This document shows positions 24,801-33,602 of a stretch of DNA of 64,000 bases, in pieces. The notes below the pieces were generated by a model that was not told the DNA's origin, did no database searches, and was given only the letters and a program-made list of their open reading frames with translations. The DNA lies in NCBI GenBank assembly GCA_905221605.1, contig CAJNDS010000691.1, forward strand, positions 358,391 to 422,390. The letters are read 5' to 3'. Position 1 is the stretch's first letter. Each line of letters opens with the position of its first letter. The position numbers and the translations under genes are program-made. The DNA is from Symbiodinium natans (lineage: Eukaryota > Sar > Dinophyceae > Suessiales > Symbiodiniaceae).

Positions 24801-27800
24801 ATCCTGTATGCCTGATGAGCGACCTGCCCAAGACAGTGGCGAGTACGGCCCTGCTGAGACTGTATGGAGCTGAGGACAGAAGGCGAACTCCCTAAACCCG
24901 AGACCCTAAACCACATTCGGGGTACCTTATCGAGGTCGCAAGGGGATCCTTTTTTTTTTTTTTTGGGGGGGGGGGGGTGTATATGGGGGCCCCTTATGTC
25001 GTAAACTCCCGCAAAAGGCATCAGATTCTTCGGCGTGGTAGGAATTTTGCGCCGGCTACACGAAGTCCGCTCATCTGCATCTAGGCAGTGGCTCATGCAA
25101 ACAGTGTCCTTTGCAGTATCTCAGATGTAGAATCCTCAGAGCTGCAACTCGGGTTTGTGAAAAATTTAGGGCTTCGACCCCCATCGGAGGACCAAGAGTT
25201 TTTTGAGTTCAGCTCTCCAAATTTGAGCCCTCTATATTTGAGCCTTCAATGATACTTGGATATCTCAAGAACACTATACACTAAACCCTAAACCCTAGTT
25301 TGGGGAGGTTGCTACATGCGGGCGGCCTGAGGCGATCGCATGCTGCGTCTGGAGAGGAGGCAGACGCAGAGGAGGCTGCCCGGCTCAGGGTTTCAGGGTT
25401 CAGGGTTCAGGGTTCAGGGTTCAGGGTTCAGGGTTCAGGGTTTAGGGTTTAGGGTTTAGGGTTTAATTAGGGTTTAGGGTTTAGGGTTTAGGGCACTCCC
25501 TTCTAGGGCGCTCCAACCCACAAACCCTCGGCCGGGCCCCCCCTCTTGCAAGAGTTTGCAGAGCCCCATGAGCAAACCCTTGCAGCCCTATACCCACAAA
25601 ACCCTCGAAGCGCGAAAACCGAAACCCTCATAAGATAAGGCTCTCGACGTCAAGCCCTGCAAGCCCTAAACCCCCAAAAACCCTAAAAGCCTATGCCGTC
25701 AACCCTTGACGCCCTCAAGGCACCCTATAAATCCTAAATACTAAATCCTAACCCTAAACCCCAAACCCCAAACCCTAAACCCTAAACCCTAAGCCCTTCA
25801 GACTAAAGAGGCAGAACTCCATTTCCGAAGCCCGGCTGAGCTGATGCCACCAGAGGAGCTTCGGTTTTTCGGAGGGTTTTGGGGTTTAGGGTTTGGGGTT
25901 TAGGGTTTAGGGTTTAGGGTTTAGGGTTTAGGGTTTAGGGACTGGGGGCTTATAGGGTTCGGTTTGGGGAGGGTTTTGAGGTTTCGGGTTTGGGGTTTGG
26001 GGTTTAGGGTTTCGGGGTTAGGGTCTCGGGCTTCGGGTTTCGTTCGGGGGTTCGGGTTTAGGGAGAGGTATGGATTGGTTGCATTGTCAGGAGCTTTGGA
26101 TGCAGACTCGGACCCCTAAGGGTGCTACCCCAAAGGTTCCCCTTAACATACTCCTAATCATATGGTCCATATATTCCCTTACGGATCTTTAAGGGGTCCC
26201 AAAACCTAAGGGTACAACCTCAAGGGTCCGAGGTGGAACCTCTCGATCTTAGACGCTTCGGATTCAGGTCTTTAGGGGTGCCTTGCTGCTGCAAAGAAGG
26301 GGAAGTGGAGGCCGCTTGCCCTAAACCCTAAACCCCAAACCCTAAACCCTAAACCCCAAACCCTGTAGGTGAGTGAGTTTGGGGTTCAGCCCTGAACTGC
26401 TTTGGAGACCCCTAGACGGAATCCAAAAAGAAGAGCCCCCCAAAATAGCACTCTATACTACTCCTGGGTCATGTTAAGGAACCCTTAACCCGAAACCCTA
26501 AACCCTTAAAGGGAGTATATAGGGCCCTATATATACCCTTTAAGGGATTATATACGGTCCTAGTTTTATACCCTACTAATAAGGGGATCTGCTTTTTGCA
26601 TCCTCCCGGGGGTCTGGGTTTCTGACCCCGCGGCAGATCCTCCCAGACACGGATCCAAGCATCTCCCGCATCGTGGACCCCGTGAAGCGTGTTCGTCGCG
26701 AGGCCGGCTTTGTTAATCTGACGAGAGTTTAGGGTGCAGGGTTAGGGTTCAGGGTTTAGGGTTTGGGGCTGAGTGTTCGTCATAGGGAATCAAAATACCG
26801 GTAGTTCTTGTGGTAGGGAGTTACAAACTTTTAGTTCTGGGTTGGGGTTTTTTTGCGGGGAGACTTGCGTACAGGGGCTACACCAAAGACCAAACCCGAA
26901 ATCCGAAACCCAACGGAGGGGATTTGGGGGGTGGTGGCGGCCTACCGGTCTGCAAACCCTTAACCCTAAACCCTAAACCCTAAACCCTAAACCCTAAACC
27001 CTGTCGAAAGAGCCGTTTAAGGTTTTAGGGCTAATTTGCAGGAGCTGGATTATATTCCAAAAGAGTGCCGGGCACTTTTTACTGCTCAGGGCTTATAGGA
27101 CGTAAGTTTCGTAAGGTTCAGAGTTTATGGTCCAGGGCTATGTACTGAGGGTTACCAGGATCCGGGAGCAAGTCTTCCCGTACAGGCTTGCCTTCACTTC
27201 TATATACACATATATATATATATATCCATCTATACAATAGTAATAACAACACTAATAATAGCAATAATAACAATAATAATAGAATTATAGTCCTCTCATA
27301 TTACAGCTTCGCAAGTTCATGGTTCGGTAGTTTCGCGGTCGAGCAAAGAAGTTCAGGCTGACGCCTTTTCAAGCAGCTGTCCTGAGAGTCTCCGGCATAC
27401 CCTGCAATCAGCAACCATCCCTTGCTAGGTTGGTTTTTGGGACATTTTGTATTTTCCTTATTTGGGTTTATAAGGGACCCTATATATGTATATATATATA
27501 TATATATGCACATTTTTGTCAGAAGGTTTAAAGGCCAACCCAGCTTCATATTTTCTTTGTTACAGACGATATGTGGTCAGTTCTCAAAATGATGGTCCCT
27601 TTTTTGGGGCTTTGGGGGTACCTTAAATACGAGGGGCCGCCTTATAATGAGGACCCCAAAAGGGACCATCATCTGGAGAAATGGCCAGGTATTCTCAAGG
27701 CCGGTTGCCTCTTCATCTGCTATCCTTATACCTGAGTAGAGTCCCTAGATACCCTAAAAGGAACCCCCCTACGAAACAGAAAGTTTTACCTAAAGAGACC

Positions 27801-30800
27801 ACCAACCAATAGAAGCCATGTAGGTTACTCTATAGTCGACAGCGTCGGTCGGTCACCACAGGCGCTTTGGTCGCTCAGCGTTCCGCCACTTCCGCCGACG
27901 CATGCGGCCACGTGCTTGGCGAAAAGCCCGAGTTTCGGGTTGAGGGTTTAGGGTTTAGGGTTTGGGGTTTGGGGTTGCTGAAAGCCCCTAACGTCGAGAC
28001 ATGCCTTCTTTACAAAGGTATACAGGTTAGATAGTCTGGGTAGACCAGAAGAACACTCCAGTAGTTTTGAGGGTTAGAGCTCTGCATAGGGCAAACCTTC
28101 TTGAGGCAGATGCCCACAGAATCGCAGTATGATCGGCATGCAAAAAGGCCCACCTCCCCCAAACATCCACTCTAACCCAGACTCCCTCATCCCCCCCCCC
28201 CCCCCCCCCCCATAGAGCAACCTTGTGCCTTACAAGGAGGTAAACCAAAACACCCAATAATTGGGAGGCTCATCGCCCCCTGTCTTGAAGGTATAAAGAG
28301 GTTGCCAGACCCTTAACCCTAAAAACCCTCTGAACCCTCAAGCTATCAATGCGCGAAACCTGCACCCCAAAGGCCCCCCTCTGCACCCCTGCACCCTAAA
28401 CCCTAAACCCTAAACCCTAAACCCTAAACCCTAAACCCGAAACCCTAAACCCTAAACCCTAAACCCTAAGCCGCAATAATCGGGTCTTCTCTTGTCCCCT
28501 GAACCGCTGAAGCTCCCCCTGAAACCAACCGGCCCAAGAATTGTGAGGTTCATCTTCCCTTGTTTCAGGGTAGCTTAGAGTTTAGGGTTTAGGGTTTGGG
28601 GTTTAGGGCTTAGGGTTGAAGAATTTGGATTTAGGGTTTAGGGTTTAGGGTTTAGGGTTCAGGGTTTAGGGTTTAGGGTTTAGGGTAACTCTTAGGTTCA
28701 CCGTACACCGTTCAGACCCTCAACCCTGTCTAGGTCACGGCTGCGGCCAACTCTGGGCAAGCAGGCGGAAGCCACGTCTTGAAGGACCTTTCCCGGGAGG
28801 GTTTGGGGTTTAGGGCTTCGGGTCTGGGGTTTAGGAGTCAGGGGTAACAAACCCAGCTTCAAACAAAGCTTACAAGTCCTATATGAGCCGCATGAGCCCC
28901 TAAACCCTAAACCCTAAGCCCTAAACCCTAAACCCTAAACCCTAAACCCTAAACCCTAAACCCTGTGAGCCTCATCTAAGCCCTAAGAGCCCTGCGCCAG
29001 GAGTTGACATCTCGGGCTGAGAGGGAGCTGCCACAGCAGCTCTTGGACAGGCTGCGGGGTTTAGGGGTTTAGGGTTTCGGGGTTTAGGGTTTAGGGTTTA
29101 GGGGTTGAGGGTTTAGGGGTTTAGTGTTTAGGGTTTTGGGTTTAGGCGTTGAGGGTTTGGGGTTAGGGGTTTAGGGTTTCGGGTTTAGGGGTTCAGGTTT
29201 AGAGGTTTAGTGTTTAGGGTTTGGGGTTGATAAGGTTTAGGTTTCGGGACAACGAAAGGTTCAGGGTTGACTGGTTTCGGGGTTGTAGTGGTTTAGACTT
29301 TGAGAGCTGAGTGCGTTTAGCCCTATACCTAGCCCTAAACCCCTAAACCTTGAACCATATACTGTTTGTAAGAGGTTTTTATAGACAGCACCAACCCACC
29401 AGCAAGTGTCTTTTACTTGAGGTCCTTGTATCATGGAAGTACCCCCCCTTTCCCCCCCCCCCCCCCCCATGAGGGAAGAGTTGGGGTGAGACCCTATGAT
29501 TCCGGTCTGGTGTCAACTTCTCAAGCCTGAAGGGGCTAAAGGCCTAGGGCTTTCGGAGCCTTTTCGTGCTCATCTTGTAACGCGATCTCTGGACAACCTT
29601 GGAACCCTAAACGCTAAACTCCGGCCCCCGACTGACATTGCCCTTCTGACAGGATTAGCTCGGAGGGGCCGCCGTTGGACAGCCAAGGACTGCGCGAGGG
29701 ATTTTATGCTTGTCTTACCTGTGTTGGTGCCGTCTGGTAGCAAGAAATGGTCCCTCACCTTCTTTAAAGGGTTCTGAAGTATGGGCCCTTTGAGCTTTAT
29801 AGGGTATATCAGGGGTAAGGGCCCATTATTTGGGACCACGTAACTGCCCCAAGATTTACCGAGCCTCACCCTGGGGGGGGGGGGAGCTAGCCAAATTGAG
29901 GAAGCACAGCAGCCCTAAACCCTGAACCCTAAACCCTAAACCCTAAACCCTAAACCCTAAACCCTAAAACCACAGCAGATCTTGCACTGTGGGCTCGACG
30001 TCCGATCCTCTCGTTTCTTTCGGTTTAAGAGTCTGGGCTGAAGAGGGCGCTAGTGGCTTTAGTTCTTGTTTTCTTTTTTTGTTTTTGTTCTTTTTTTCTT
30101 CTTCTCTCTCTCTCTCTCTTGTTTTTGTCTTTTTTTTTTTTTTTTGGGGGGGGGGGGGGGGGGTGCTTCAGGGTGTAGGGTCAAGGGCTTACTTCAGGGT
30201 GTAGGATTTAGGGGCTTTTGGGGTAGCTGTCATGTCATGTGCCGAGCCCTGCGAGGCTGGACCGACATTCTGCACGCCTCAGGCCAGAGCAGTGGATAAC
30301 ACGTTGCTTGTCCACACAAACCCAGGTAAGTTGGGATGTTCGCCCTTCTAATACTAACAGTCCTTAGCAGGGTTTTAGTATCCCCTATTATAATAACTTG
30401 CAGGACTGTTAATTAGTAGAAGGGGGAACATCCCAAGTGGTAAGCCTAAGCCGACCGCAGCTCCCTAAACCCTAAACGCGCTTGCTTGTCCCACGAGTTG
30501 CAGCTATGAGCATCATTACTAGGGTCATTGGTGTCCAATCCAGGGAAACTGACGTGAACCCCGAAGCCTTGACAAGCGAGCCCTAGGCCTTAAAGCAGTA
30601 CACTAGTAAAGGATTTAGGGTTTTAGGGTTTAGGGTTTAAAGGGGTAGGGTTTAGGGTTTAGGGTGTAGAGTTCAGGGTTCATAGTGTTTAGTGTTAAGA
30701 GGTGTCCAGTGCGAGGTTGCTCAGAGCTTCTGGAGCTTAAGATTCACCCATAGGTTTTGGGGTGTAGGGTTTGGGTGTTTTTAGAGTTGGGGGTTTGGGG

Positions 30801-31461
30801 TTTAGGGTTTAGGGTTTAGGGTTTAGGGCATAGCTCTCAAGTAGGCTTGGGGCTTCCCTAGGGCAGTGGATGCATCGGTCTAGCCTGCTTTGCCATTGGT
30901 ACCCCAAGCCTTGTTGAGTAGGGCTTTGGGTACAGGTACAGCACCTAGTTACCCTAAACCCTAAAGCCTAAACCCTAAACCCTAAACCCTAAACCCAGAA
31001 CTACCAGTGGATCCCCTGCCTCGCCTAGGACAGTGGTAACCTAGGTACCCCTCACGGCGGCAAAAAAACGCCCTAATTCTTGAGTGCAGCTATTGCAGAA
31101 CACTGTTGTTTAGGGTTTAGGGTTTAGGGTTGCTGAAGCCAGAACTCCTTGAAACCTTCTGACCAAACGCACGGAGTTTCCATAGGAGCGTTTTAGGGTT
31201 TTAGGCCTAAAGGCAGTAACATGGTCCCTAAGTTTTGTTCCCTTGTTCCCTTTCCTTATAAGGGTATACAAGGGGTACAAAGAAATTCCCCTTTCCAGGG
31301 CCCATACCAAGGGACCATGATAGTACCCTAAGATCATGGTTTTTGGGTTTTTAGGTTTTGGTGCCTTAGACAGCAGCAAGCTGGCCGCAGGCGTGAACAT
31401 CCGCCACATGTCTCGAGTCGCCGCTTTGGCCAGCACCTCCCGCATGAACCAGGATGTTGCA
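5808..31461 (+). CDS. Probable CLU-domain (clustered mitochondria family) protein gene, multi-exon
   Basis: Several + strand exon islands give motifs in an order that fits CLU-domain proteins, cytosolic proteins linked to mRNA handling for mitochondria in animals, yeast and plants. FDGDRVFVHDSIVLTV lies at 9.18 kb, SQEFAWRLYQHDLKGLQ at 10.14 kb, LPVAVLVDYLGFRVV at 12.4 kb (family VDYRGFRVVA) and AAGVNIRHMSRVAAL at 31.4 kb (family GINMRHLG). Islands between them carry no motif I can name, and the 12.5-31.3 kb interval is long, so two genes could be involved. Outer limits are those of the first and last plausible islands. Assignment is from memory of the family. Confidence 0.42.
6744..6905 (+). 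repeat. Tandem duplication, 78-bp unit
   Basis: AAAAGGATCCTCTATGTAAT starts at 6750 and again at 6828, each followed by TAAGGGTATATTCCTTAC and GGAATCCTTATCTATACG. Internal inverted parts (TTCCTTAC/GTAAGG) suggest an element related to the others. Confidence 0.72.
7154..7219 (+). CDS. Exon-like island
   Basis: Open frame GEVGRFAAAARAAAVLAVHE, alanine-rich and GC-rich. The acceptor is CTCAG; G|GCTGC could be a GC donor. No family recognised. Confidence 0.33.
7428..7508 (+). CDS. Exon-like island
   Basis: After CCCAG the frame reads VMLHPYGMDTEKHRRHHLPE then EAPAPDFSG. It is followed directly by GGGTTTAGGG, so the donor may be repeat-derived. No family recognised. Confidence 0.4.
7588..7725 (+). 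repeat. Family F element, copy 2
   Basis: CGGTCGGAATAACTAC, TTCCTTATGGTCCCTTTATA, nine C, A-rich, then TTCTTATTATTAAGGCCCCT. Confidence 0.58.
8072..8224 (+). CDS. Exon-like island
   Basis: Frame from ATG at 8072 reads MATCPPYNQQKPAPAFVAHE then FVCLPGRSMCFVSLDKQTR, with a TGA at 8222. It follows a CCCTAAA tract. No family recognised. Confidence 0.33.
   Translation: MATCPPYNQQKPAPAFVAHEFVCLPGRSMCFVSLDKQTRSLHCGDGAEST
8226..8335. repeat. TATA/ATGTA microsatellite
   Basis: AT-rich simple repeat with no gene. Similar blocks: 10373-10480, 24300-24445, 27205-27300, 33572-33603, 63231-63276. Confidence 0.85.
8431..8463. repeat. C homopolymer run
   Basis: About 33 consecutive C. Similar runs: 9845-9866, 13048-13070, 21848-21882, 23573-23596, 28191-28211, 41032-41083, 49121-49144, 59703-59721. 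Lengths may be assembly-limited. Confidence 0.88.
8700..8758 (+). CDS. Exon-like island
   Basis: Frame reads TVPRLIAKDDPLWPLEAWHR, flanked upstream by C-rich repeats and downstream by GTTTAGGGTTCAGGG. The 5' limit is uncertain because TAG lies in frame just upstream. Confidence 0.36.
9169..9263 (+). CDS. CLU-domain exon candidate (VHDSIVLTV)
   Basis: After the acceptor GACTCAG the frame reads LRPRFDGDRVFVHDSIVLTV then VGGSTHALPA. The FDGD.V.VHD.I pattern resembles the segment preceding the kinase-like part of CLU-type domains. C-rich repeats lie on both sides. Confidence 0.45.
10130..10211 (+). CDS. CLU-domain exon candidate (HDLKGL)
   Basis: After CTCCACAG the frame reads TLQERSQEFAWRLYQHDLKG then LQEGLSG, resembling the A.K.AGHELKGL helix of CLU-type domains. 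The donor may be GTTCAG at 10212. It is followed by G-rich repeats. Confidence 0.45.
10685..10807. repeat. Long hairpin (near-perfect palindrome)
   Basis: TACAACCCCCTAAAACAGGC...CCTTTATAGGGTTG on the left is inverted as CAACCCTATAAAGGGCCTG...TTTAGGGGTTGTAGGG on the right. The core is rich in GGGATTATAGGG / CCCTATAAACCCC. Confidence 0.7.
10826..10889 (+). CDS. Exon-like island
   Basis: Short unique GC-rich sequence between a large hairpin and GCAG|GTTTAGGG. Two frames are open; neither is recognised. Confidence 0.28.
11622..11683 (+). CDS. Exon-like island
   Basis: Frame reads TSSFEQALADAVASSDCQV; it is followed by GGTCTAGGGTTTAGGG. Its position between two CLU-like exons suggests the same gene. 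Confidence 0.36.
11692..11790 (+). repeat. Long interstitial TTTAGGG tract
   Basis: About 14 near-perfect TTTAGGG units, one with TTTAGGA. One of the longest perfect tracts; others lie at 10893-10987, 15370-15487, 32322-32407, 46456-46540, 54988-55069 and 55191-55270. Confidence 0.9.
11833..11935 (+). repeat. Family C element, copy 3
   Basis: GGCCCTTGGGACATTTTACC, GTTGAAGAGGATCATATTCA, then GGTTTTAAGGGGCCATTC. Confidence 0.55.
12380..12455 (+). CDS. CLU-domain exon candidate (LVDYLGFRVV)
   Basis: Reads HMLPHQSPFSLPVAVLVDYL then GFRVV, close to the family signature LP..ALVDYRGFRVVA. The acceptor is TTGGAG after CCCTAAA units. The likely donor is T|GCAGGC (GC-AG), which leaves phase 1. Confidence 0.55.
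13150..13236 (+). CDS. Exon-like island
   Basis: Frame reads EEVVALGDPPAELVLGPLAR then AQEVTAL, between an upstream C-rich tract and TGAG|GTTTAGGG. Possibly the CLU-type gene; no motif. Confidence 0.36.
13235..13476 (+). repeat. Left arm of a 240-bp inverted duplication
   Basis: Contains telomere-like units (with two GGGTCTA variants), then unique sequence (GACACCTCAGACGGGTCTAC to CCTTCAACCCTGAATTGCAC), then C-rich repeats. It is the near-exact reverse complement of 15213-15455. The unique part is open in a + frame (VYAHAEVLQAWAGHALSFVD), so it may contain an exon. Confidence 0.8.
14322..14525. repeat. G-rich tract of about 200 bp
   Basis: Long G-runs with scattered T and A. Open frames across it encode only glycine or proline runs and are not genes. 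Confidence 0.9.
15213..15455 (-). repeat. Right arm of the inverted duplication
   Basis: Reverse complement of 13235-13476, including the variant telomere units at the far end. One base is inserted near 15366. The arms are separated by about 1.7 kb. Confidence 0.8.
15370..15487 (+). repeat. Long interstitial CCCTAAA tract
   Basis: About 16 CCCTAAA units with two CCCTAGA variants near the left end; partly inside the inverted duplication. Confidence 0.9.
15610..15718 (+). repeat. Stepwise variant array CCCTAAG to CCCTGAG to CCTAAGG
   Basis: Successive short runs of each variant, consistent with slippage and local homogenisation. Confidence 0.82.
16825..16932 (-). repeat. Family F element, inverted copy
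   Basis: On the minus strand: AATATGGTCGGAATAATTAC, GGTTTCCCTTTATGATTATA, a C-run, an A-run and CTTCTAATTATTTAGGCCCC. Confidence 0.55.
17003..17085 (+). CDS. Exon-like island
   Basis: Frame RKPEQTPKLPEASNAAAAAQ then KEEVVREF, low complexity with an acidic end. A CCCTAAG array follows. No family recognised. Confidence 0.33.
17090..17206 (+). repeat. CCCTAAA/CCCTAAG array
   Basis: A run of eight CCCTAAG units between CCCTAAA units. Confidence 0.85.
17617..17760 (+). repeat. Family G element, copy 1
   Basis: GAGGGACGTTAGTGGCTACC, GGGGCTACTTAGGTATACAG, then GGGTCCCTCGTTATATCCC. It shares its order with 42560-42672. Confidence 0.52.
18001..18034. repeat. Oligo-T/oligo-G junction
   Basis: About 20 T followed by about 14 G. 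Comparable T/G or C/A junctions lie at 3707-3727, 24951-24977, 30128-30163, 33000-33024, 42437-42481, 45588-45615, 53201-53236 and 57026-57051. Confidence 0.8.
18437..18578 (+). repeat. Minisatellite (CTGGAGTGCCCAACCCCAGAG)-like
   Basis: About five degenerate copies of GGAGTGCCCAACCCCAGAG, containing an inverted CTGGAG/CTCCAG-type core. Confidence 0.65.
19277..19372 (+). CDS. Exon-like island
   Basis: Frame FLEFAIAQELRQLQRGPWPC then AFRQLWLLEF. CCCTAAA units lie directly upstream and TTTAGGG units shortly downstream. No family recognised. Confidence 0.33.
20138..20217 (+). repeat. Homogenised CCCCAAA array
   Basis: Eleven consecutive CCCCAAA units, a single variant amplified locally. Confidence 0.88.
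20811..20987 (+). repeat. Homogenised AAGCCTA array
   Basis: About 24 units of AAGCCTA with a few one-base variants, grading from CCCTAAG. This variant no longer has the GGG of the telomere unit. Confidence 0.88.
21128..21210 (+). repeat. Family C element, copy 4
   Basis: AGGTAGGCCTTTGATACATT, TTGGGTTCAAGAGGATCATA; the right part runs into CCCTAAA repeats. Confidence 0.5.
22040..22145. mobile_element. Family B element, copy 2
   Basis: 106 bp starting GTAGCCCAGTGGTACCC and ending TTACTGGGCTACCAAG, so GT...AG ends lie inside inverted terminal repeats. Confidence 0.68.
22631..23041 (+). CDS. Unassigned open frame of 136 codons
   Basis: An ATG-initiated frame with no nearby telomere repeats. 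It contains HKPEHFLAGCPRSPRTWR at its end and no recognisable domain. A minus-strand frame of 110 codons overlaps, so coding status is uncertain. Confidence 0.25.
   Translation: MRSGTARCMYNVGVAHELFVAIRGTRGRHTKMRLLSEIIWHYYDNNSEAHRLVVIRFSFGGVIHVPELFCATQRDVFGLRQRVTAVFGHPLWMKIADIRQACDQLPVPSHKPEHFLAGCPRSPRTWRAPRVKMILT
23042..25290. other. Mostly unique interval without a recognised gene
   Basis: Nearly free of telomere-like units. Contains a G-run (23573-23596), an AT/GT microsatellite (24300-24445), a C-run (24761-24770) and a T/G junction (24951-24977). Short frames on both strands overlap; none shows a motif. Confidence 0.4.
25384..25490 (+). repeat. GGGTTCA array followed by TTTAGGG units
   Basis: Eight GGGTTCA-type units, then TTTAGGG units with one AATTAGGG interruption. 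Confidence 0.82.
25808..25875 (+). CDS. Exon-like island
   Basis: Frame EAELHFRSPAELMPPEELRF, between a CCCTAAA tract and GGGTTTTGGGGTTTAGGG. No family recognised. Confidence 0.4.
26631..26728 (+). CDS. Exon-like island
   Basis: Frame PRQILPDTDPSISRIVDPVK then RVRREAGFVNLT. G|AGAGTTTAGGG follows. No family recognised. Confidence 0.4.
27424..27542 (+). repeat. Family C element, copy 5, with an AT insertion
   Basis: TTGGGACATTTTGTATTTTC and TTGGGTTTATAAGGGACCC, then a TATATATA run, then GGTTTAAAGGCCAACCC. Confidence 0.45.
27580..27680. mobile_element. Family E element with long inverted ends
   Basis: GTTCTCAAAATGATGGTCCC at the left is inverted at the right (GGGACCATCATCTGGAGAA); inner arms contain TTTTTTGGGG / CCCCAAAA, and the centre has GGGGCCGCCTTATAATG. 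Related pieces: 16745-16805, 18615-18665, 38336-38407, 46060-46245, 61170-61257, 62760-62940. Confidence 0.58.
28482..28552 (+). CDS. Exon-like island
   Basis: Frame LLLSPEPLKLPLKPTGPRIV then RF. CCCTAAA units precede it. No family recognised. Confidence 0.3.
28984..29057 (+). CDS. Exon-like island
   Basis: Frame LRQELTSRAERELPQQLLDR, helix-like. CCCTAAA units lie upstream; GCGG|GGTTTAGGG follows. No family recognised. Confidence 0.36.
30331..30436. mobile_element. Family A element, copy 1 (MITE-like)
   Basis: TTGGGATGTTCGCCCTTCTA at the left is inverted at the right (AGAAGGGGGAACATCCCAA), with inner arms ACTAACAGTCCTTA / GGACTGTTAATTAG. It can fold nearly end to end. Confidence 0.65.
31366..31461 (+). 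CDS. CLU-domain protein exon candidate (GVNIRHM motif)
   Basis: Reads DSSKLAAGVNIRHMSRVAAL then ASTSRMNQDV. The GVNIRHM..V pattern matches the conserved GINMRHLG motif found C-terminal to the CLU domain. GTT|GCAGCG is a candidate GC donor; a telomere-like CCCTAA supplies a stop if read through. Confidence 0.5.
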
Positions 31462-32409
31462 GCGAAACCCTAAAACCCTGAAGACCTGAATCCCTAAACA
31501 CCCCAAACACTCCGAATCCCAAAGCCCTTAAATCCTCAAGTTTTTAAAGCCCTACAGACCTTTAGCCCTAGAAGCCCACTGGGGTCAGAGGCCCTGACAA
31601 CCATAAAGCCTAAACGCTGAAACCCTGAAACCTTATCCCAAAACAAGTGGAGTCCCTTGATGGTGAAGACTCAGCCCTGAAAGCCGCGTACTACAACCGG
31701 AGCCCACACGTAGGGCTCAGGGATTATCATTTAATTTAGGGTTTAGGGTTTAGGGTTTCAGGATTGGGGACGAAGGTGCCCCTTGTGGTAATCTCCGAAA
31801 TCGTAAAACGGAGCCCTCTGCACCTTTTTCCCCGCTGGGGCAAGGTTTCTAGGGCCTCATTATCATAGACTTTATACGGTTTCAGGGTTGGAACAAACCC
31901 TAGTCCTAAACCCTAAACCCCAAACCCTAAACCCTAAACCCTATACCCTAAACCCTAAACCCGAATTCGTGGGGCTTACAGGGTTTTGCAGGGGTTATGA
32001 TCAGGGCACTGCCCTGGACTAGCTGAGCTCCTTGATTCAAAGATAGGGCTTGGTGCTCCCTAAACCCCAAACCCTAACCCTGAACCCTAAACCCTACACC
32101 CTAAGCCCTAAACCCTGGTTCTGGGCCTGTGCTCAATCCCGCCGGAGTAGTTGTCACTAGTTGTTGTGTCCTTACGTGTGTGCAATCATCCGGAGTCAGC
32201 GGCACAGCCAGGAATCTCGGGGTTCAGAACGGGCACATGGCCTCACACAAGGTTGCCAAACCCACAACCCTAAGCGTCACAGCGTGGCAAAACCACTGGA
32301 AACGAGATGGTCAGGTCTCTGGCCCTAAACCCTAAACCCTAAACCCTAAACCCTAAACCCTAAACCCTAAACCCTAAACCCTAAACCCTAAACCCTAAAC
32401 CCTAAACCG

Positions 32410-33571
32410 AAGGGAGACAGGAAGGGCGGCGTCATTGCGAGAGCTGGCAAAACAGACTACCACGAGTTGCGTGGGAATACTGCCGACATCTCGAATGCCC
32501 ATCACCCCCCCCACAAAAGATTGACCCTCAACCCCAAACCCTAAACCCTAATAACCCTAAGCCCTCACAACCCTCAACCCCCCAACCCTAAACCCCAAGA
32601 ACCCGAACAACACGAATAGCCCTAAACCACAAACCCTAATAACCCTAAACCCCAATAACCCCAACAACCCTAGTAGCCCTAAACCCTAATAACCCCAAAC
32701 CCTAAACCCTAAACCCCAAACCCTAAACCTCAAACCCTAAACCCTAAACCCTAAACCCGAAACCCTAAACAATGGAAGAGGTACATCTTCAGCCGCCGCT
32801 CTGCACCGAGAGGCTCGCAGCATTTTTAGGAGCTTAGGGTGTAGGGTTAGGGTTTAGGGTTTAGGGTTTAGGGTTTAGGGTTTAGGGTTTAGGGTTTAGG
32901 GTTTAGGGGTTAGGGTTTAGGGTTTAGAGTTTAGGGTTTCCTTCAGGGGACCCCATGCGTCGGATCTAAGGGTGTTCCGTTGCTACCATCTGCTTAAGAA
33001 CCCCCCCCCCAAAAAAAAAAAAAATGAAAATATTAATAAGTCTTCTTTGCAAAGGTAACTTTTATCTCTCTCGTTGTGTGTTTTTGTGATTGTTATCTTT
33101 GTTTATTTCATTTGTTTTTGGGAGAGGGGGGCGGGGGTTAAGAAAATAGCAGGTTAGGGTCTGTAGGTTTAGGGCTTAGCGTTTATCATTTTGTGGAGCC
33201 TTTTTCCCGAAAGCCTGTACCCTAAACATGAGCCCCAGACCCTAAACCAAAAGAACTTAAACCCCTGAACCTCAGGGCATTGTTCGGTCCCGGGTCTTTG
33301 GGGGGAGGTGCTGATGACAACACATGTAGCGACGATGCAAACCTTAAACCCCAAACCCTAAACCACGCATTCTTCCTTCGTCTACGGCTCGGATCTCTTA
33401 TGAGCCTTGTGAAGGCAAGCATTTGTTTTGTTCTTGGCAGGCTGCTGGCTTAAGGTTTGGGGTTTTGGTTACAGGGCAACCTTAGCGCGGATGTTTGTGT
33501 AGTCATGTTCTCGGAATATGTTGATCTTTCTTTTACAAAGCCCTAGACCCTACACCCTAAACCCTAAACCC

Positions 33572-33602
<31 letters not shown>

